A stretch of DNA of 64,000 bases, taken from the NCBI RefSeq assembly GCF_025628965.1, contig NZ_JAOTEN010000002.1, positions 310,001 to 374,000 of the forward strand, in the 5' to 3' direction. The position numbers and the translations under genes were made by a program. Shown here piece after piece: positions 17,343-27,168 of the stretch (positions within the stretch are counted from its first letter, which is position 1; each line of letters begins with the position of its first letter). This DNA comes from Chryseobacterium gilvum (GTDB lineage: Bacteria > Bacteroidota > Bacteroidia > Flavobacteriales > Weeksellaceae). The notes below the pieces were generated by a model, which saw nothing but the letters and a program-made list of their open reading frames with translations, did no database searches and was not told where the DNA came from.

Positions 17343-18680
17343 ATGAAAAAAATTCTACTTTCTGCTTTTGCAGTAATGATTAGCGCATCTGCGTTTTCGC
17401 AGTCTTGGGTTACACAAAACTCTGGTTTCGCTACTCCTTCCAGAGGAATTTCCGGGATGGAAGTATATGATGCCAATACTACTTGGGCTTTTGCTTATGA
17501 TGGCGTAACTTCAACCAACAATATCCAGGAGTTTACAAAAACATCTAATGGTGGTACAACCTGGACAGCAGGAACAATTAATATTGGAGAACCTGGGCTT
17601 CACATTACAAACATTTCTGGAGTTAGTGCAGCCACAGCTTGGGTAGGCGCATTTGACAATACTGATGGATTAGGTGGAGTATGGAAAACTACTGATGGAG
17701 GGGTAACTTGGAACAATCAGCTTATATTGAGTACTTTTGGTGAATCATGGACCAATTTTGTTCATTTCTTTGATGCTAACAATGGAATTATAGGTGGCGA
17801 TCCCGAAAATGGTGAGTTTGAACTTTATACAACCTCTAACGGAGGTACTACGTGGACAAGAGTTCCATTTGCAACTCTTCCAAATCCATTAGCATCTGAG
17901 TATGGTTATAATTCAGGATATTATGCAGTAGGAAATAATATTTTCTTTTATACCGGTAAAGGAAGAATTTTTAAATCTACTGATAAAGGTTTGACGTGGA
18001 ATGTTGCTTTTACGGGGTCAACCTATGGGATATCAGATTTTGGAGGCGCATCCGTAAGTGGAGATATGGCTTGGAGTGATGCAAATACAGGTATTGTTCT
18101 TAAAAAGAATTTTACTGGAACATTGCCTACAGCAATTGCACTATATAGAACTACTGATGGTGGTACCACTTGGAATACAGTAACTTTTACTGGAATTACT
18201 GCCGCTAATAATATTAATGATATAACGTATGTTCCAAATACTAATATTTTACTTGCAACAAGTTCAGCTGGAGGGTCATGGAAAAGTATTGACAATGGGA
18301 CAACCTGGACATCAATCGACACTGGAGTTCAACATTTAAGTGTTAGATGCTCTAGTGCAAGCAACTGTTATTCAGGAGGGTTTAACACCAGTGCAATCGC
18401 AGGAGGTATGTTTAAATTATCTTCATCTCTTGGAACAAACGATTTAAGCGTAACCGCAAAATCAACAAGTGTTTATCCTAATCCAACAAAAGGAGAAATC
18501 AATATTAAATCTGATAGCAAAATAAAATCTACAACTGTTTTTGATCTTTCTGGTAAAAAATTACTTCAGACAAGTTCAGACAAAGTAATAAATATCGGTG
18601 CTTTTGTTAAAGGTACATATTTGGTAAAAGTGGATTTCGCAGACGGATCTACAAAAACAGAAAAAGTAATTAAAGACTAA
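17343..18680 (+). CDS. T9SS-exported protein with Asp-box (YCF48/BNR-like) repeats
   Basis: Predicted cell-surface or secreted beta-propeller-like protein, 445 residues. Signal peptide MKKILLSAFAVMISASAFSQ is followed by at least six Asp-box motifs of the form SxDGGTTW, for example TSNGGTTW, TTDGGVTW, STDKGLTW and SIDNGTTW. The C-terminal 75 residues form a type A T9SS sorting domain: VYPNPTKGEINIKS, then FDLSGKKLL, and the final GTYLVKVDFADGS plus KVIKD. The sorting domain would be cleaved on export. The ligand or substrate is unknown; such proteins are often adhesins or glycan-binding proteins. Confidence 0.88.
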   Translation: MKKILLSAFAVMISASAFSQSWVTQNSGFATPSRGISGMEVYDANTTWAFAYDGVTSTNNIQEFTKTSNGGTTWTAGTINIGEPGLHITNISGVSAATAWVGAFDNTDGLGGVWKTTDGGVTWNNQLILSTFGESWTNFVHFFDANNGIIGGDPENGEFELYTTSNGGTTWTRVPFATLPNPLASEYGYNSGYYAVGNNIFFYTGKGRIFKSTDKGLTWNVAFTGSTYGISDFGGASVSGDMAWSDANTGIVLKKNFTGTLPTAIALYRTTDGGTTWNTVTFTGITAANNINDITYVPNTNILLATSSAGGSWKSIDNGTTWTSIDTGVQHLSVRCSSASNCYSGGFNTSAIAGGMFKLSSSLGTNDLSVTAKSTSVYPNPTKGEINIKSDSKIKSTTVFDLSGKKLLQTSSDKVINIGAFVKGTYLVKVDFADGSTKTEKVIKD

Positions 18681-18703
18681 TTATTATTCTTCGAATTATA
18701 TAC

Positions 18704-18730
18704 AAACTCACCCAATTGGGTGAGTTTTTT
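18704..18730 (+). terminator. Terminator of the T9SS Asp-box gene
   Basis: AAACTCACCC (18704-18713) and GGGTGAGTTT (18718-18727) with an AATT loop, followed by TTT. Confidence 0.85.
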
Positions 18731-18734
18731 GTTT

Positions 18735-18742
18735 TATTTTTG
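18735..18742 (+). promoter_or_regulatory. Promoter -7 box for the GTG-start membrane protein
   Basis: TATTTTTG, a TAnnTTTG match, 14 bases before the GTG at 18757 and just after the preceding terminator. Confidence 0.5.
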
Positions 18743-18756
18743 CAAAAATTAAAACC

Positions 18757-20031
18757 GTGTCATTAAAATCGAAGCTTAATCATTTCTTTAAAATCGTTTT
18801 CCCCTCCACCTATATAGAATTTGGAATGTTCATTTTCTTTCTTACCACATATGGGATCTTGGGTTCTTACATCGCGTTAAATTATACCATAATTTTTGAT
18901 ATCAGAATCCCTTGGGATGCCTATTTTAGTTTTGATAACAAAGCTATTGTGATGACAGGCGGAAGCTTTGAAAGGCACCCTTTATCCTACTATTTTTTTA
19001 ACTGGATTCATGATCTTATCTTTCTTTTCACAGATGGTAAAACCAATGCTAATTTTAGACTAATCCTAGCATGGTTAAGCAATATTACCATCAGTTTAAG
19101 CCTTTTACAGGTTTATAAATATCTTAAAAATATCATTCATCTGAAATTAATTCTATGCATATTGATTATAGCATTTTTCAGTATCTTTTCAACCAATATT
19201 TTACTTTCTTTCACTCCTGAAACCTATACCTATACCCTATTCTTATTGGTTTTATTTAATCATTACACTGCAATACAGTTTAAAAATGATAAAAAAATAG
19301 CCGGTTTAGCACTTGTTTTAGCAGGAATTACAATTGGTGGACTTACCATTACCAATATTGTGAAAGTGTATATTCCAATTTTATTTGAAAAAGGCTTATT
19401 TAAAAACTGGAAAAAATTTGGTAATGCAATTCTTAGAGTAACCATTTCATGTATCGCTTTTATACTTTTATATTTAAACAGAATTGATTTTGAATATAAA
19501 AACATCCTCTCCAAATCTGGGGAACAATATGAAAAATTCTCCAATGTAAGATCAACACCGATATGGTATATGATCGTCTCCTATTTTTTTGGCGGAAATA
19601 TACTTTTCCCAAGCTTTTTCATCAGAGAAAAGCACAATATGAAGGGATTTTACTTTAAAGCAGTCTTTATGGAGGTGTATTCTTCTGCTTTTTCTTATAT
19701 TTTTATCGGGATACTGATGGTTTTAATTTTTTGGAGTTACTTCAAAAATTTTAAAAATAAATGGGTTCAGGTGCTTATGATATCTTTTTTTGTTGACATC
19801 TGTATTCATTGCATTTTGAGATTTGGGCTTCATACCTCTTATATTTATGGCGGCCATTTCATTTTTATTTATCCAATGATGATAGGATGGCTTCTTTTTG
19901 CTTATAAAAGCTCTCCGAAAATACTTTCATGTATTACGCTTATAATTTCGATTTTATTGCTGTATTTATTACTCAATAATTACTACAGAATGATCGATTT
20001 CTTTGCTTTTTTAAATCAATATTATCAGTAA
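18757..20031 (+). CDS. Polytopic membrane protein of unknown function
   Basis: 424 residues with about ten hydrophobic segments, starting near residue 20 (FGMFIFFLTTYGILGSYIAL). A GTG start is chosen because no ATG precedes the first membrane segment and a promoter box lies 14 bases upstream. The layout, a large early loop (about 45-75) with charged residues followed by many helices, recalls GT-C-type glycosyltransferases or the uncharacterised DUF6080-like families, but I see no clear DxD or other catalytic motif that settles it. It stands alone between two terminators. Confidence 0.6.
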   Translation: MSLKSKLNHFFKIVFPSTYIEFGMFIFFLTTYGILGSYIALNYTIIFDIRIPWDAYFSFDNKAIVMTGGSFERHPLSYYFFNWIHDLIFLFTDGKTNANFRLILAWLSNITISLSLLQVYKYLKNIIHLKLILCILIIAFFSIFSTNILLSFTPETYTYTLFLLVLFNHYTAIQFKNDKKIAGLALVLAGITIGGLTITNIVKVYIPILFEKGLFKNWKKFGNAILRVTISCIAFILLYLNRIDFEYKNILSKSGEQYEKFSNVRSTPIWYMIVSYFFGGNILFPSFFIREKHNMKGFYFKAVFMEVYSSAFSYIFIGILMVLIFWSYFKNFKNKWVQVLMISFFVDICIHCILRFGLHTSYIYGGHFIFIYPMMIGWLLFAYKSSPKILSCITLIISILLLYLLLNNYYRMIDFFAFLNQYYQ

Positions 20032-20032
20032 A

Positions 20033-20068
20033 AAAAAGCGTCCGTAAAAATTATTACGGACGCTTTTT
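20033..20068. terminator. Bidirectional terminator
   Basis: AAAAAGCGTCCGTAA (20033-20047) and TTACGGACGCTTTTT (20054-20068) form a perfect 15-bp stem with A- and T-runs on both sides, between two convergent genes. Confidence 0.9.
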
Positions 20069-20089
20069 ATGTTAAATTAATTATGGATT

Positions 20090-20620
20090 CTATTTTGCTT
20101 CTGAACAAAAAATTCTATACTGAACCGGCATTGCAGATTTAAAATATTCTTTTACCTTTGAAAGGTCAGAAGCAGCACTCTGTTTGGTAAAATAGCTCCC
20201 TGCAAGAATCTTGTAATTCGGTCGTAATGAGGCATCTGTCTCTACTTTCAGGTTAGGAAATCTCCTTCTGAAATACGTTTTTACTTCATTCGCTTCTTCA
20301 TTGCTTTTTACCGTAGTAATCTGAATTTTAAACCCTAAAATCCTCGGGTTTTTCCTGCAGATTTCAGCATTGGTAAGCTCACGGTTCGGAACGTAGATTT
20401 TGGTTGGCCGTGCCGGTACATCCGTATCAAAATTGGTATTGTTAACAACTACCTTAGAACATTTTTCTTCGAGGTTTGTCATCGCGTCATTCACCCTTGA
20501 ATCCATTGTAATGGTAAGTTCGGTACCCGATAAGGTATCTTTTTTAACAACCTGCTGTGCCTCAAGGTTATAAAACCCCACTAAAGCAAATATCGAAAAT
20601 ATTTTGATCAAATGTCTCAT
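20090..20620 (-). CDS. SPOR-domain exported protein
   Basis: Small exported protein of 176 residues with signal peptide ending YNLEAQ (about residue 22). The C-terminal 75 residues form a SPOR fold: GFKIQITTVKSNEEANEVK then PNYKILAGSYFTKQSAASDL, the usual two beta-alpha-beta halves. SPOR domains bind denuded septal peptidoglycan, so a role at the division site or cell wall is likely. The stretch before the domain (about 30-95) is charged and not recognised. It has its own promoter box 15 bases upstream. Confidence 0.82.
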   Translation of the reverse strand: MRHLIKIFSIFALVGFYNLEAQQVVKKDTLSGTELTITMDSRVNDAMTNLEEKCSKVVVNNTNFDTDVPARPTKIYVPNRELTNAEICRKNPRILGFKIQITTVKSNEEANEVKTYFRRRFPNLKVETDASLRPNYKILAGSYFTKQSAASDLSKVKEYFKSAMPVQYRIFCSEAK

Positions 20621-20635
20621 TTAAACTTATTTCTG

Positions 20636-20643
20636 CAAATTTA
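20636..20643 (-). promoter_or_regulatory. SPOR gene promoter -7 box
   Basis: The minus strand reads TAAATTTG, 15 bases before the ATG. Confidence 0.5.
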
Positions 20644-20749
20644 GAATAATTTAAAAATATAGCAACCATGGTTATTTAGAATAGTTACAAATTAAACACA
20701 TATGACATTTTACCTTTTGTTAAAGCCGTTAAATTCCTGTTAAAAATAT

Positions 20750-20757
20750 TATTTTTG
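20750..20757 (+). promoter_or_regulatory. act operon promoter -7 box
   Basis: TATTTTTG, 46 bases before the actA ATG. No TTG at the correct spacing is seen. Confidence 0.4.
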
Positions 20758-20803
20758 CCGAATTGATTACACATTCAATATTTACTAACATAAGATAATT
20801 TAA

Positions 20804-22165
20804 ATGATTAGTTGGAGAAAGCATTATAAAAAAGGGCTGATTGCAATAGGTTTATTGTTATCGACAAGTGCTTCAATTTACGGGCAAGACGGCGATCCTA
20901 AAAATGGCGAAAAACTTTTTAAAGCAAATTGTACGGCATGTCACGCTTTAGACAAACAGGTTGTAGGACCTGCCTTGAAAGGGATTGTAGAGCGAGTGAA
21001 AACTGAAGCGGGGCTCGACAAAGATTGGCTTCATAAGTGGATCAGAAATAACAAAGAACTTAGAGCATCCGGTGATAAGTATGCCAATGAAATCTTTGAA
21101 AAATTTAATAAGACTGAAATGCAGGTCTTTCCGAATCTTACCGATAAGGATATTGATGATATTTTAGCCTATACTACTAATCCTCCGGTAGCTGAACCTG
21201 CACCTGCAGCAACAGATGCCGCTTCAGCAGCAGCTACAACCGCAGCACCTGCAGATAAAACAACTACGAATATTGTAATCATCTCACTTTTAGCCATCGC
21301 AGCTTTACTGGTTTGGATCTTAATCAAACTGAGACAGCTCGTAAAATTAGGCCAGTCTGAAGATTTGGCAGGGCTTAACGAAAGCAGAGTGAAGTCGTTT
21401 AGCGAAATCTATGCTAAATACCATTACATAGGAAAAGGGTTATTGGCAATTCTTGCAATATTAGCAACATACGGAATTTGGAACTGGATCATGTGGATCG
21501 GGGTTTACAAAGGATATAAGCCGGAACAGCCTATTTACTTCTCTCACAAAATTCACGCAGGAGAAAATAAAATCGACTGTCAGCTGTGTCACTCAAGTGC
21601 TAAATACGGTAAAGTTTCAGAAATCCCTTCAATGAATGTTTGTATGAACTGTCACAGAGCTATTTCTGAATATAACGGTAAATACCTTGAGACAGGAAAA
21701 GACAAAGCATTCTATGACGGGGAAATCAAGAAGATTTACGAACATACAGGCTGGGATCCGGAAAAACAACAATATACCGGTAAAAATACCTCACCGGTAG
21801 AATGGACGAGAATTCACAATATGCCGGATTTCGTTTACTTTAATCACTCTCAGCACGTTATAGCCGGTGAAAAGGCAATTATCAATTCATTCAACAAGAA
21901 AAACCCTGATAACAAAATCGATGTAGTTTGTAAAGCATGCCATGGTAAAATTGACACCATGAATGTGGTACAGATGGCCAACGATTTCACAATGGGATGG
22001 TGTATAGAATGTCACAGAACTACTGAAGTTGATATGAACAACGGTTATAATAAAGAATACTTCAAAAATCTACACGAAAAGCTTAAAAAGCAATACCCTC
22101 AAGATGGTGGTAAGATTACTGTAGATGCAATCGGAGGTATTGAGTGTGGTAAATGTCATTATTAA
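20804..22165 (+). CDS. actA: Alternative complex III subunit ActA, multihaem cytochrome c with fused monohaem domain
   Basis: Periplasmic haem subunit of the quinol:cytochrome c oxidoreductase, 453 residues. After a signal peptide (ending SIYGQ, about residue 27) comes a class I cytochrome c domain with CTACH at Cys43. An Ala/Pro linker and a membrane segment (about 155-177) follow, then a second membrane segment (211-233). A multihaem domain has CXXCH at Cys259, 280, 376, 400 and 448. That is six haem sites: a pentahaem core like ActA of Rhodothermus, preceded by an extra monohaem domain. First gene of actABCDEF. Confidence 0.92.
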   Translation: MISWRKHYKKGLIAIGLLLSTSASIYGQDGDPKNGEKLFKANCTACHALDKQVVGPALKGIVERVKTEAGLDKDWLHKWIRNNKELRASGDKYANEIFEKFNKTEMQVFPNLTDKDIDDILAYTTNPPVAEPAPAATDAASAAATTAAPADKTTTNIVIISLLAIAALLVWILIKLRQLVKLGQSEDLAGLNESRVKSFSEIYAKYHYIGKGLLAILAILATYGIWNWIMWIGVYKGYKPEQPIYFSHKIHAGENKIDCQLCHSSAKYGKVSEIPSMNVCMNCHRAISEYNGKYLETGKDKAFYDGEIKKIYEHTGWDPEKQQYTGKNTSPVEWTRIHNMPDFVYFNHSQHVIAGEKAIINSFNKKNPDNKIDVVCKACHGKIDTMNVVQMANDFTMGWCIECHRTTEVDMNNGYNKEYFKNLHEKLKKQYPQDGGKITVDAIGGIECGKCHY

Positions 22166-22188
22166 TAACTAAAAAATTAGAAGTATAA

Positions 22189-25100
22189 ATGGCTTCAAAT
22201 AAAATACAATTTAGAAGTATTCACGAACTTAAAGATCCGGCCCTAAACGGTAAGCTGGCTCTGAAAGAGTTTCAGGAAGAAATCCCGGTAGAAGATTTTT
22301 TAGGCGATGCTGAAAAAAACGATTCCGGTACCTCAAGAAGAGATTTCTTAAAGTTATTAGGATTTTCTACAGCAGCAGTAACTTTAGCGGCTTGTGAAGC
22401 ACCGGTAATTAAAACGATTCCTTATGTGGTAAAACCGCATGATATCATTCCGGGAGTGCCTAATTATTATGCATCAACGTATTTTGACGGTTTCGATTTT
22501 GCAAGTGTTTTGGTTAAAACCCGTGAAGGAAGACCGATCAAAATAGAACCGAATCCTGCGGCGGGAGATTTAGGAAAAACCAATGCAAGAGCTCAGGCAA
22601 GTGTACTTTCTCTTTATGATAACGATAAAGTAAAACAGCCAAAGCTTGATGGCAAAGACGAAACCTTCGATAAGGTAGATGACTTTGTGATCAAAGGATT
22701 AAACGAAGCTCAGGCTTCAGGTAAAAAGATTGTTCTTTTATCTCACTCTTTTGCTTCTCCTACTTTCAAAAAATTATTTACTGATTTTAAATCTAAATAT
22801 CCTACTGCTGAACTGGTAACCTATGATGCTTTCCCATATGCAGCAGCTTTGGATGCCGCTCAGGAAGTATTTGGTCAGAGAGCATTACCTGTGTATGATC
22901 TTAAAGGTTCTCAGCTGGTAGTATCTTTCCAGGCAGACTTCTTAGGAGAATATAACGCGGCGAGCCTTGAAGCTTCTTATGCAGCGGCAAGAAAGCCGGG
23001 TCCTACCATGTTAAGACATATTCAGGTAGAATCCAACATGTCAATGACGGGAGCAAATGCAGATTCAAGATTCAGACTAAAGCCAAGCGCTGTAAACAAA
23101 ACATTAGTTGAAGTGTACAATGCAATCGTTGGCGGAGGTGCTGCTTCTGATAAGATTGCTTCTAATATTGTTAAAGAATTATTGGCAAAAGGAAACAAAG
23201 CAGTTGTTTTTGCAGACGGTTCTAAAGGATCTCAGGTTTTGGCTCATTTAATCAACCAAAAATTAGGTTCGGTAGCGTTCACCGGAAAAGCAAACTTCCT
23301 GAAAGAATTTGACAAAGCAAGATTTGAGGAATTTTTAGGATGGATCAATGGCGGACAGGTTGGAGTATTAATTACAAACAATGTAGACCCGATTTATTCT
23401 TATCATAAAGGTCAGGAATTCAAAAAATCTCTTTCCAAAGTTCCTTACGTAATTGCTGTTGCAGACAAGAAAAACGAAATGTATAAGGCAGCTAAAGCTG
23501 TTATTCCTGTAGCCAACTGGCTAGAATCATGGGGTGATATAGAGCCGCAGACAGGAGTGTATACTTTAATGCAGCCAACCATCCAGAAAATATACAAATC
23601 AAGACAGATTGAAGACTCTCTATTGGTTTGGAAAAATGGAAAGAACAATGCTGCAAACAATTATTATGATTATTTAAAAGCAAATTCTGCTTCTGTATTA
23701 GGAGGAATTTCATTCAACAAGGCTTTATACAACGGTGTGATTGCTTCAAATAACGCAGTAACATTATCGTATACCGGCGGAAACGCGGCACAGGCTCTTG
23801 CTGAACTAGGAAACTTTAAAGCTTCAGATTTAGAATTAGTTTTATATACAAAAACTTCTATTGGAGACGGAACGCAGGCCAACAACCCTTGGCTGCAGGA
23901 ATTACCGGATCCGTTGACCAGAATGTCTTGGGATAACTATCTCACCATTTCTCCGAAGGATGCCGAAAGATTAGAAATAGATAATGATCTGAATGCAAGA
24001 ATGCAGCTGGATGGTTCTATTGTTAATCTTACAGTAAACGGAGTAAAAATAGAAAATGTTCCTGTATTTGTTCAGCCGGGACAAGCAGACGGATCAGTTG
24101 GTCTTGCATTAGGATATGGTAAAAAAGATTCCGGGGCAACTGCAGATACAGGTGTGAATGCTTATCCTTTATTTGACGGTTCCAACCTTGTTATTTCTAA
24201 TGTAAAAATAGAAAAAACAGGCGAAAACCATGAGTTTGCAGGTATCCAGCTTCAAAACACGTTGATGGGCCGTTATGATATCGCTAAAGAAGTTCCGTTA
24301 GCGGAATATCTAAATGTAGATTTCGATGACGAGCATCACGGATGGAACAAGCCATTGGAATACCACACGATAAGCGGAGCGCTTCCGGCGGGTAAAATTG
24401 ACCTTTGGGATGCATTTGATGATACAGATGGGCCGCACTTCAACTTATCAGTAGACCTGAACTCTTGTACAGGTTGTGGCGCATGTATTATTGCTTGTCA
24501 GGCAGAAAACAACGTTCCTGTTGTTGGTAAAGAAGAAATCAGAATGTCAAGAGATATGTATTGGTTAAGAATTGACCGTTACTACTCTGCTAAAGAAACA
24601 ATTGAAACCCAGGAGGGAGTAGAAAGAGGCTTAAACGTTCCTCAGTTATATGATATCTTAATTCAGCCAAACGAAAGTCCTGATGTTATTTTCCAGCCGG
24701 TAATGTGTCAGCACTGTAACCACGCACCTTGTGAGACTGTATGTCCGGTTGCGGCTACTTCACACGGTAGACAGGGGCAAAACCATATGGCTTACAACAG
24801 ATGTATCGGTACAAGATATTGTGCAAACAACTGTCCGTATAAAGTAAGACGTTTCAACTGGTTTACCTATAACCTGAATGATAAATTTGATTTTAATCAA
24901 AACAATGATTTAGGAAGAATGGTGCTTAATCCGGATGTTGTAGTAAGAACAAGAGGGGTAATGGAAAAATGTTCATTATGTATCCAGCAAACTCAGGCAA
25001 CTATCCTAAATGCCAAAAAGGAAAACAGAAAAGTAACCGACGGTGAATTTAAAAAATCAGTAGCATGTGCAGCAGCATGTCCTACAGGGTCACTTACTTT

Positions 25101-25236
25101 TGGAGATATGAATGACAAAGAATCTGAAGTGAGAGAACTATACTCCAGCAACAGAAGATATTATTTACTGGAAGAGATCGGAACAAAACCAAATGTGTTC
25201 TATCACACTAAAGTAAGAAACAGAGCAGAAAATTAA
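22189..25236 (+). CDS. actB: Alternative complex III subunit ActB, iron-sulphur/molybdopterin-like
   Basis: 1015-residue Fe-S subunit. The N-terminus holds a Tat-type motif TSRRDFLKLLGFS (Arg50-Arg51) followed by TLAAC (Cys69), so export is folded and lipid anchoring at Cys69 is likely. The large middle resembles a molybdopterin oxidoreductase without evident cofactor ligands, as is usual in ActB. The C-terminal ferredoxin-like part binds clusters through CTGCGACIIAC (Cys760 onward), CQHCNHAPCETVCP, CIGTRYCANNCP and CSLC plus CAAACPTG. It carries electrons from quinol toward the ActA haems. Confidence 0.93.
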   Translation: MASNKIQFRSIHELKDPALNGKLALKEFQEEIPVEDFLGDAEKNDSGTSRRDFLKLLGFSTAAVTLAACEAPVIKTIPYVVKPHDIIPGVPNYYASTYFDGFDFASVLVKTREGRPIKIEPNPAAGDLGKTNARAQASVLSLYDNDKVKQPKLDGKDETFDKVDDFVIKGLNEAQASGKKIVLLSHSFASPTFKKLFTDFKSKYPTAELVTYDAFPYAAALDAAQEVFGQRALPVYDLKGSQLVVSFQADFLGEYNAASLEASYAAARKPGPTMLRHIQVESNMSMTGANADSRFRLKPSAVNKTLVEVYNAIVGGGAASDKIASNIVKELLAKGNKAVVFADGSKGSQVLAHLINQKLGSVAFTGKANFLKEFDKARFEEFLGWINGGQVGVLITNNVDPIYSYHKGQEFKKSLSKVPYVIAVADKKNEMYKAAKAVIPVANWLESWGDIEPQTGVYTLMQPTIQKIYKSRQIEDSLLVWKNGKNNAANNYYDYLKANSASVLGGISFNKALYNGVIASNNAVTLSYTGGNAAQALAELGNFKASDLELVLYTKTSIGDGTQANNPWLQELPDPLTRMSWDNYLTISPKDAERLEIDNDLNARMQLDGSIVNLTVNGVKIENVPVFVQPGQADGSVGLALGYGKKDSGATADTGVNAYPLFDGSNLVISNVKIEKTGENHEFAGIQLQNTLMGRYDIAKEVPLAEYLNVDFDDEHHGWNKPLEYHTISGALPAGKIDLWDAFDDTDGPHFNLSVDLNSCTGCGACIIACQAENNVPVVGKEEIRMSRDMYWLRIDRYYSAKETIETQEGVERGLNVPQLYDILIQPNESPDVIFQPVMCQHCNHAPCETVCPVAATSHGRQGQNHMAYNRCIGTRYCANNCPYKVRRFNWFTYNLNDKFDFNQNNDLGRMVLNPDVVVRTRGVMEKCSLCIQQTQATILNAKKENRKVTDGEFKKSVACAAACPTGSLTFGDMNDKESEVRELYSSNRRYYLLEEIGTKPNVFYHTKVRNRAEN

Positions 25237-25261
25237 AGTTTAAATAATAAATAGGTAAAAA

Positions 25262-26659
25262 ATGTCAGGACATTACGAAGCTCCGATAAGGGAACCTCTG
25301 ATTATTGGTCACAAAACTTATCACGATATCACAGAAGATATTGCACGACCTATAGAAGAAAGAGCAGGAAAATTATGGTGGGTATCACTATATGCAGCCT
25401 TAGTTCTATTCATCTACGGATTTGGCTGTATCGCGTACACAATCGGGACAGGTATTGGAGCATGGGGGCTTAATAGAACTATTAACTGGGGTTGGGATAT
25501 TACCAACTTTGTATGGTGGGTAGGTATTGGTCACGCCGGAACCTTAATCTCAGCAGTATTATTATTATTTAGACAGAGATGGAGAATGTCTGTAAACCGT
25601 TCTGCGGAAGCAATGACAATTTTCGCCGTTGTACAGGCAGCAATCTTCCCGGTAATTCACATGGGTAGAGTTTGGGTAGGATATTGGGTATTTCCTCTTC
25701 CTAACCAGTTTGGTTCTCTTTGGGGGAATTTTAACTCTCCTCTACTTTGGGACGTATTTGCAATCTCAACCTATTTCTCAGTATCAACAGTATTCTGGTT
25801 TATGGGATTGATTCCTGATTTTGCAATGATCAGAGACCGAGCAAAAACTCCATGGACTAAAAAAATATATACATTCCTGGCTTTCGGTTGGGGTGGAAAA
25901 GCAAAACACTGGCAAAGATTTGAAGAATTATCTTTAGTTCTTGCAGGATTAGCAACTCCTTTGGTATTCTCGGTACACACCACGGTATCTTTTGACTTTG
26001 CTACTTCGGTAATTAAAGGATGGCACTCTACGATCTATCCTCCTTACTTCGTTGCGGGTGCGATCTTCTCAGGATTTGCAATGGTACAGACGCTGTTGTT
26101 GATCGCCAGAAAAGTTTGTCATTTAGAAGATTACATTACCATGTATCATATCGAAATTATGAACATCGTAATCATCCTTACAGGGGGAATGGTAACAGTA
26201 GCCTATGCCACAGAATATTTTATCGGATGGTACTCCGGTTCAAGATACGAAGACTTTACCTATCTTTCACCGGGTGCTGCAACAGGACCTTACTGGTGGG
26301 CTTTCTGGTCACTGATTATCTGTAACCTTGTAATTCCTGCTTTGTTCTGGTTTAAGAGAGTAAGAACAAACATCCTTGCAACATTTATTATTGCATTAAT
26401 TATCAACATCGGTATGTGGTTCGAACGTTTTGACATCATTGTTATCAACCTTTCAAGAGACTATTTACCTGGTTCTTGGACGATGTTTAAACCAACGATT
26501 ATTGATGTAGGGGTATATTTAGGAACAATAGGGTTTTTCTCTGTACTATTCTTATTATATGCAAGAACATTCCCTGTCATTGCACAGGCAGAATTAAAAT
26601 CTATTTTGAAAATCTCAGGTGAAACTTATAAAGCAAAAGAAGGAGATGAGCACCACTAA
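25262..26659 (+). CDS. actC: Alternative complex III subunit ActC (NrfD/PsrC-like)
   Basis: Membrane quinol-binding subunit, 465 residues with about ten transmembrane helices. NrfD family features include the N-terminal EPLIIGHKTYHDITEDI, the helix FVWWVGIGHAGTLISAVLLLF and the conserved region VIHMGRVWVGYWVFPLPN. ActC and ActF are related halves in the complex, and ActC faces the ActB clusters. It begins 25 bases after actB and its end overlaps actD by 14 bases. Confidence 0.93.
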   Translation: MSGHYEAPIREPLIIGHKTYHDITEDIARPIEERAGKLWWVSLYAALVLFIYGFGCIAYTIGTGIGAWGLNRTINWGWDITNFVWWVGIGHAGTLISAVLLLFRQRWRMSVNRSAEAMTIFAVVQAAIFPVIHMGRVWVGYWVFPLPNQFGSLWGNFNSPLLWDVFAISTYFSVSTVFWFMGLIPDFAMIRDRAKTPWTKKIYTFLAFGWGGKAKHWQRFEELSLVLAGLATPLVFSVHTTVSFDFATSVIKGWHSTIYPPYFVAGAIFSGFAMVQTLLLIARKVCHLEDYITMYHIEIMNIVIILTGGMVTVAYATEYFIGWYSGSRYEDFTYLSPGAATGPYWWAFWSLIICNLVIPALFWFKRVRTNILATFIIALIINIGMWFERFDIIVINLSRDYLPGSWTMFKPTIIDVGVYLGTIGFFSVLFLLYARTFPVIAQAELKSILKISGETYKAKEGDEHH

Positions 26660-27167
26660 AATTGTATACGGACTTTATGCTGATGACGACGATCTGATGA
26701 ACGGCGTTAAAGCATTCAACGATAAAGGGATCGCGATAAACGAAGTGTATACTCCGTTTCCGGTTCACGGATTAGACAAGGCTTTAGGATTAAAAAAAAC
26801 AAGGATTTCTGATGCCGCATTCATTTATGCGCTGTATGGGGTAACCATCGGAAGTACAGTAACGTGGTACACGATGAATCATGACTGGCCTCAGTGGATC
26901 GGCGGTAAACCCGCTTTTGACTGGGCACATAACATGCCCGCATTTGTGGTTCCGATGTTTGAATTAATGGTATTTTGTGCCGCCCACATGATGTCTCTTA
27001 CCTTCTTGGTTAGAAATAAAATGTATCCGGGATCTCCAGCTCAAAATCCGGATCCGAGAACAACAGATGACAAGTTTATGATGGAATTGCTAACGGATGA
27101 TGTAGAATCTGTAAAACAGTTGCTTGTAGACACCGGAGTAGAAGAAATAACTGTTAAAGACGCTTAG
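26646..27167 (+). CDS. actD: Alternative complex III subunit ActD (DUF3341)
   Basis: DUF3341 membrane protein of 173 residues with two helices (about 60-80 and 100-122). Typical motifs are YADDDDLMNGVKAFNDKG, VYTPFPVHGLDKALGLK and the conserved GGKPAFDWAHNMPAFVVPMFE. The frame opens at 26619 inside actC, but the conserved sequence begins at the ATG at 26646, 14 bases before the actC stop. ActD sits on the cytoplasmic side of the complex near ActC and ActF. Confidence 0.92.
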   Translation: MSTTKIVYGLYADDDDLMNGVKAFNDKGIAINEVYTPFPVHGLDKALGLKKTRISDAAFIYALYGVTIGSTVTWYTMNHDWPQWIGGKPAFDWAHNMPAFVVPMFELMVFCAAHMMSLTFLVRNKMYPGSPAQNPDPRTTDDKFMMELLTDDVESVKQLLVDTGVEEITVKDA

Positions 27168-27168
27168 A

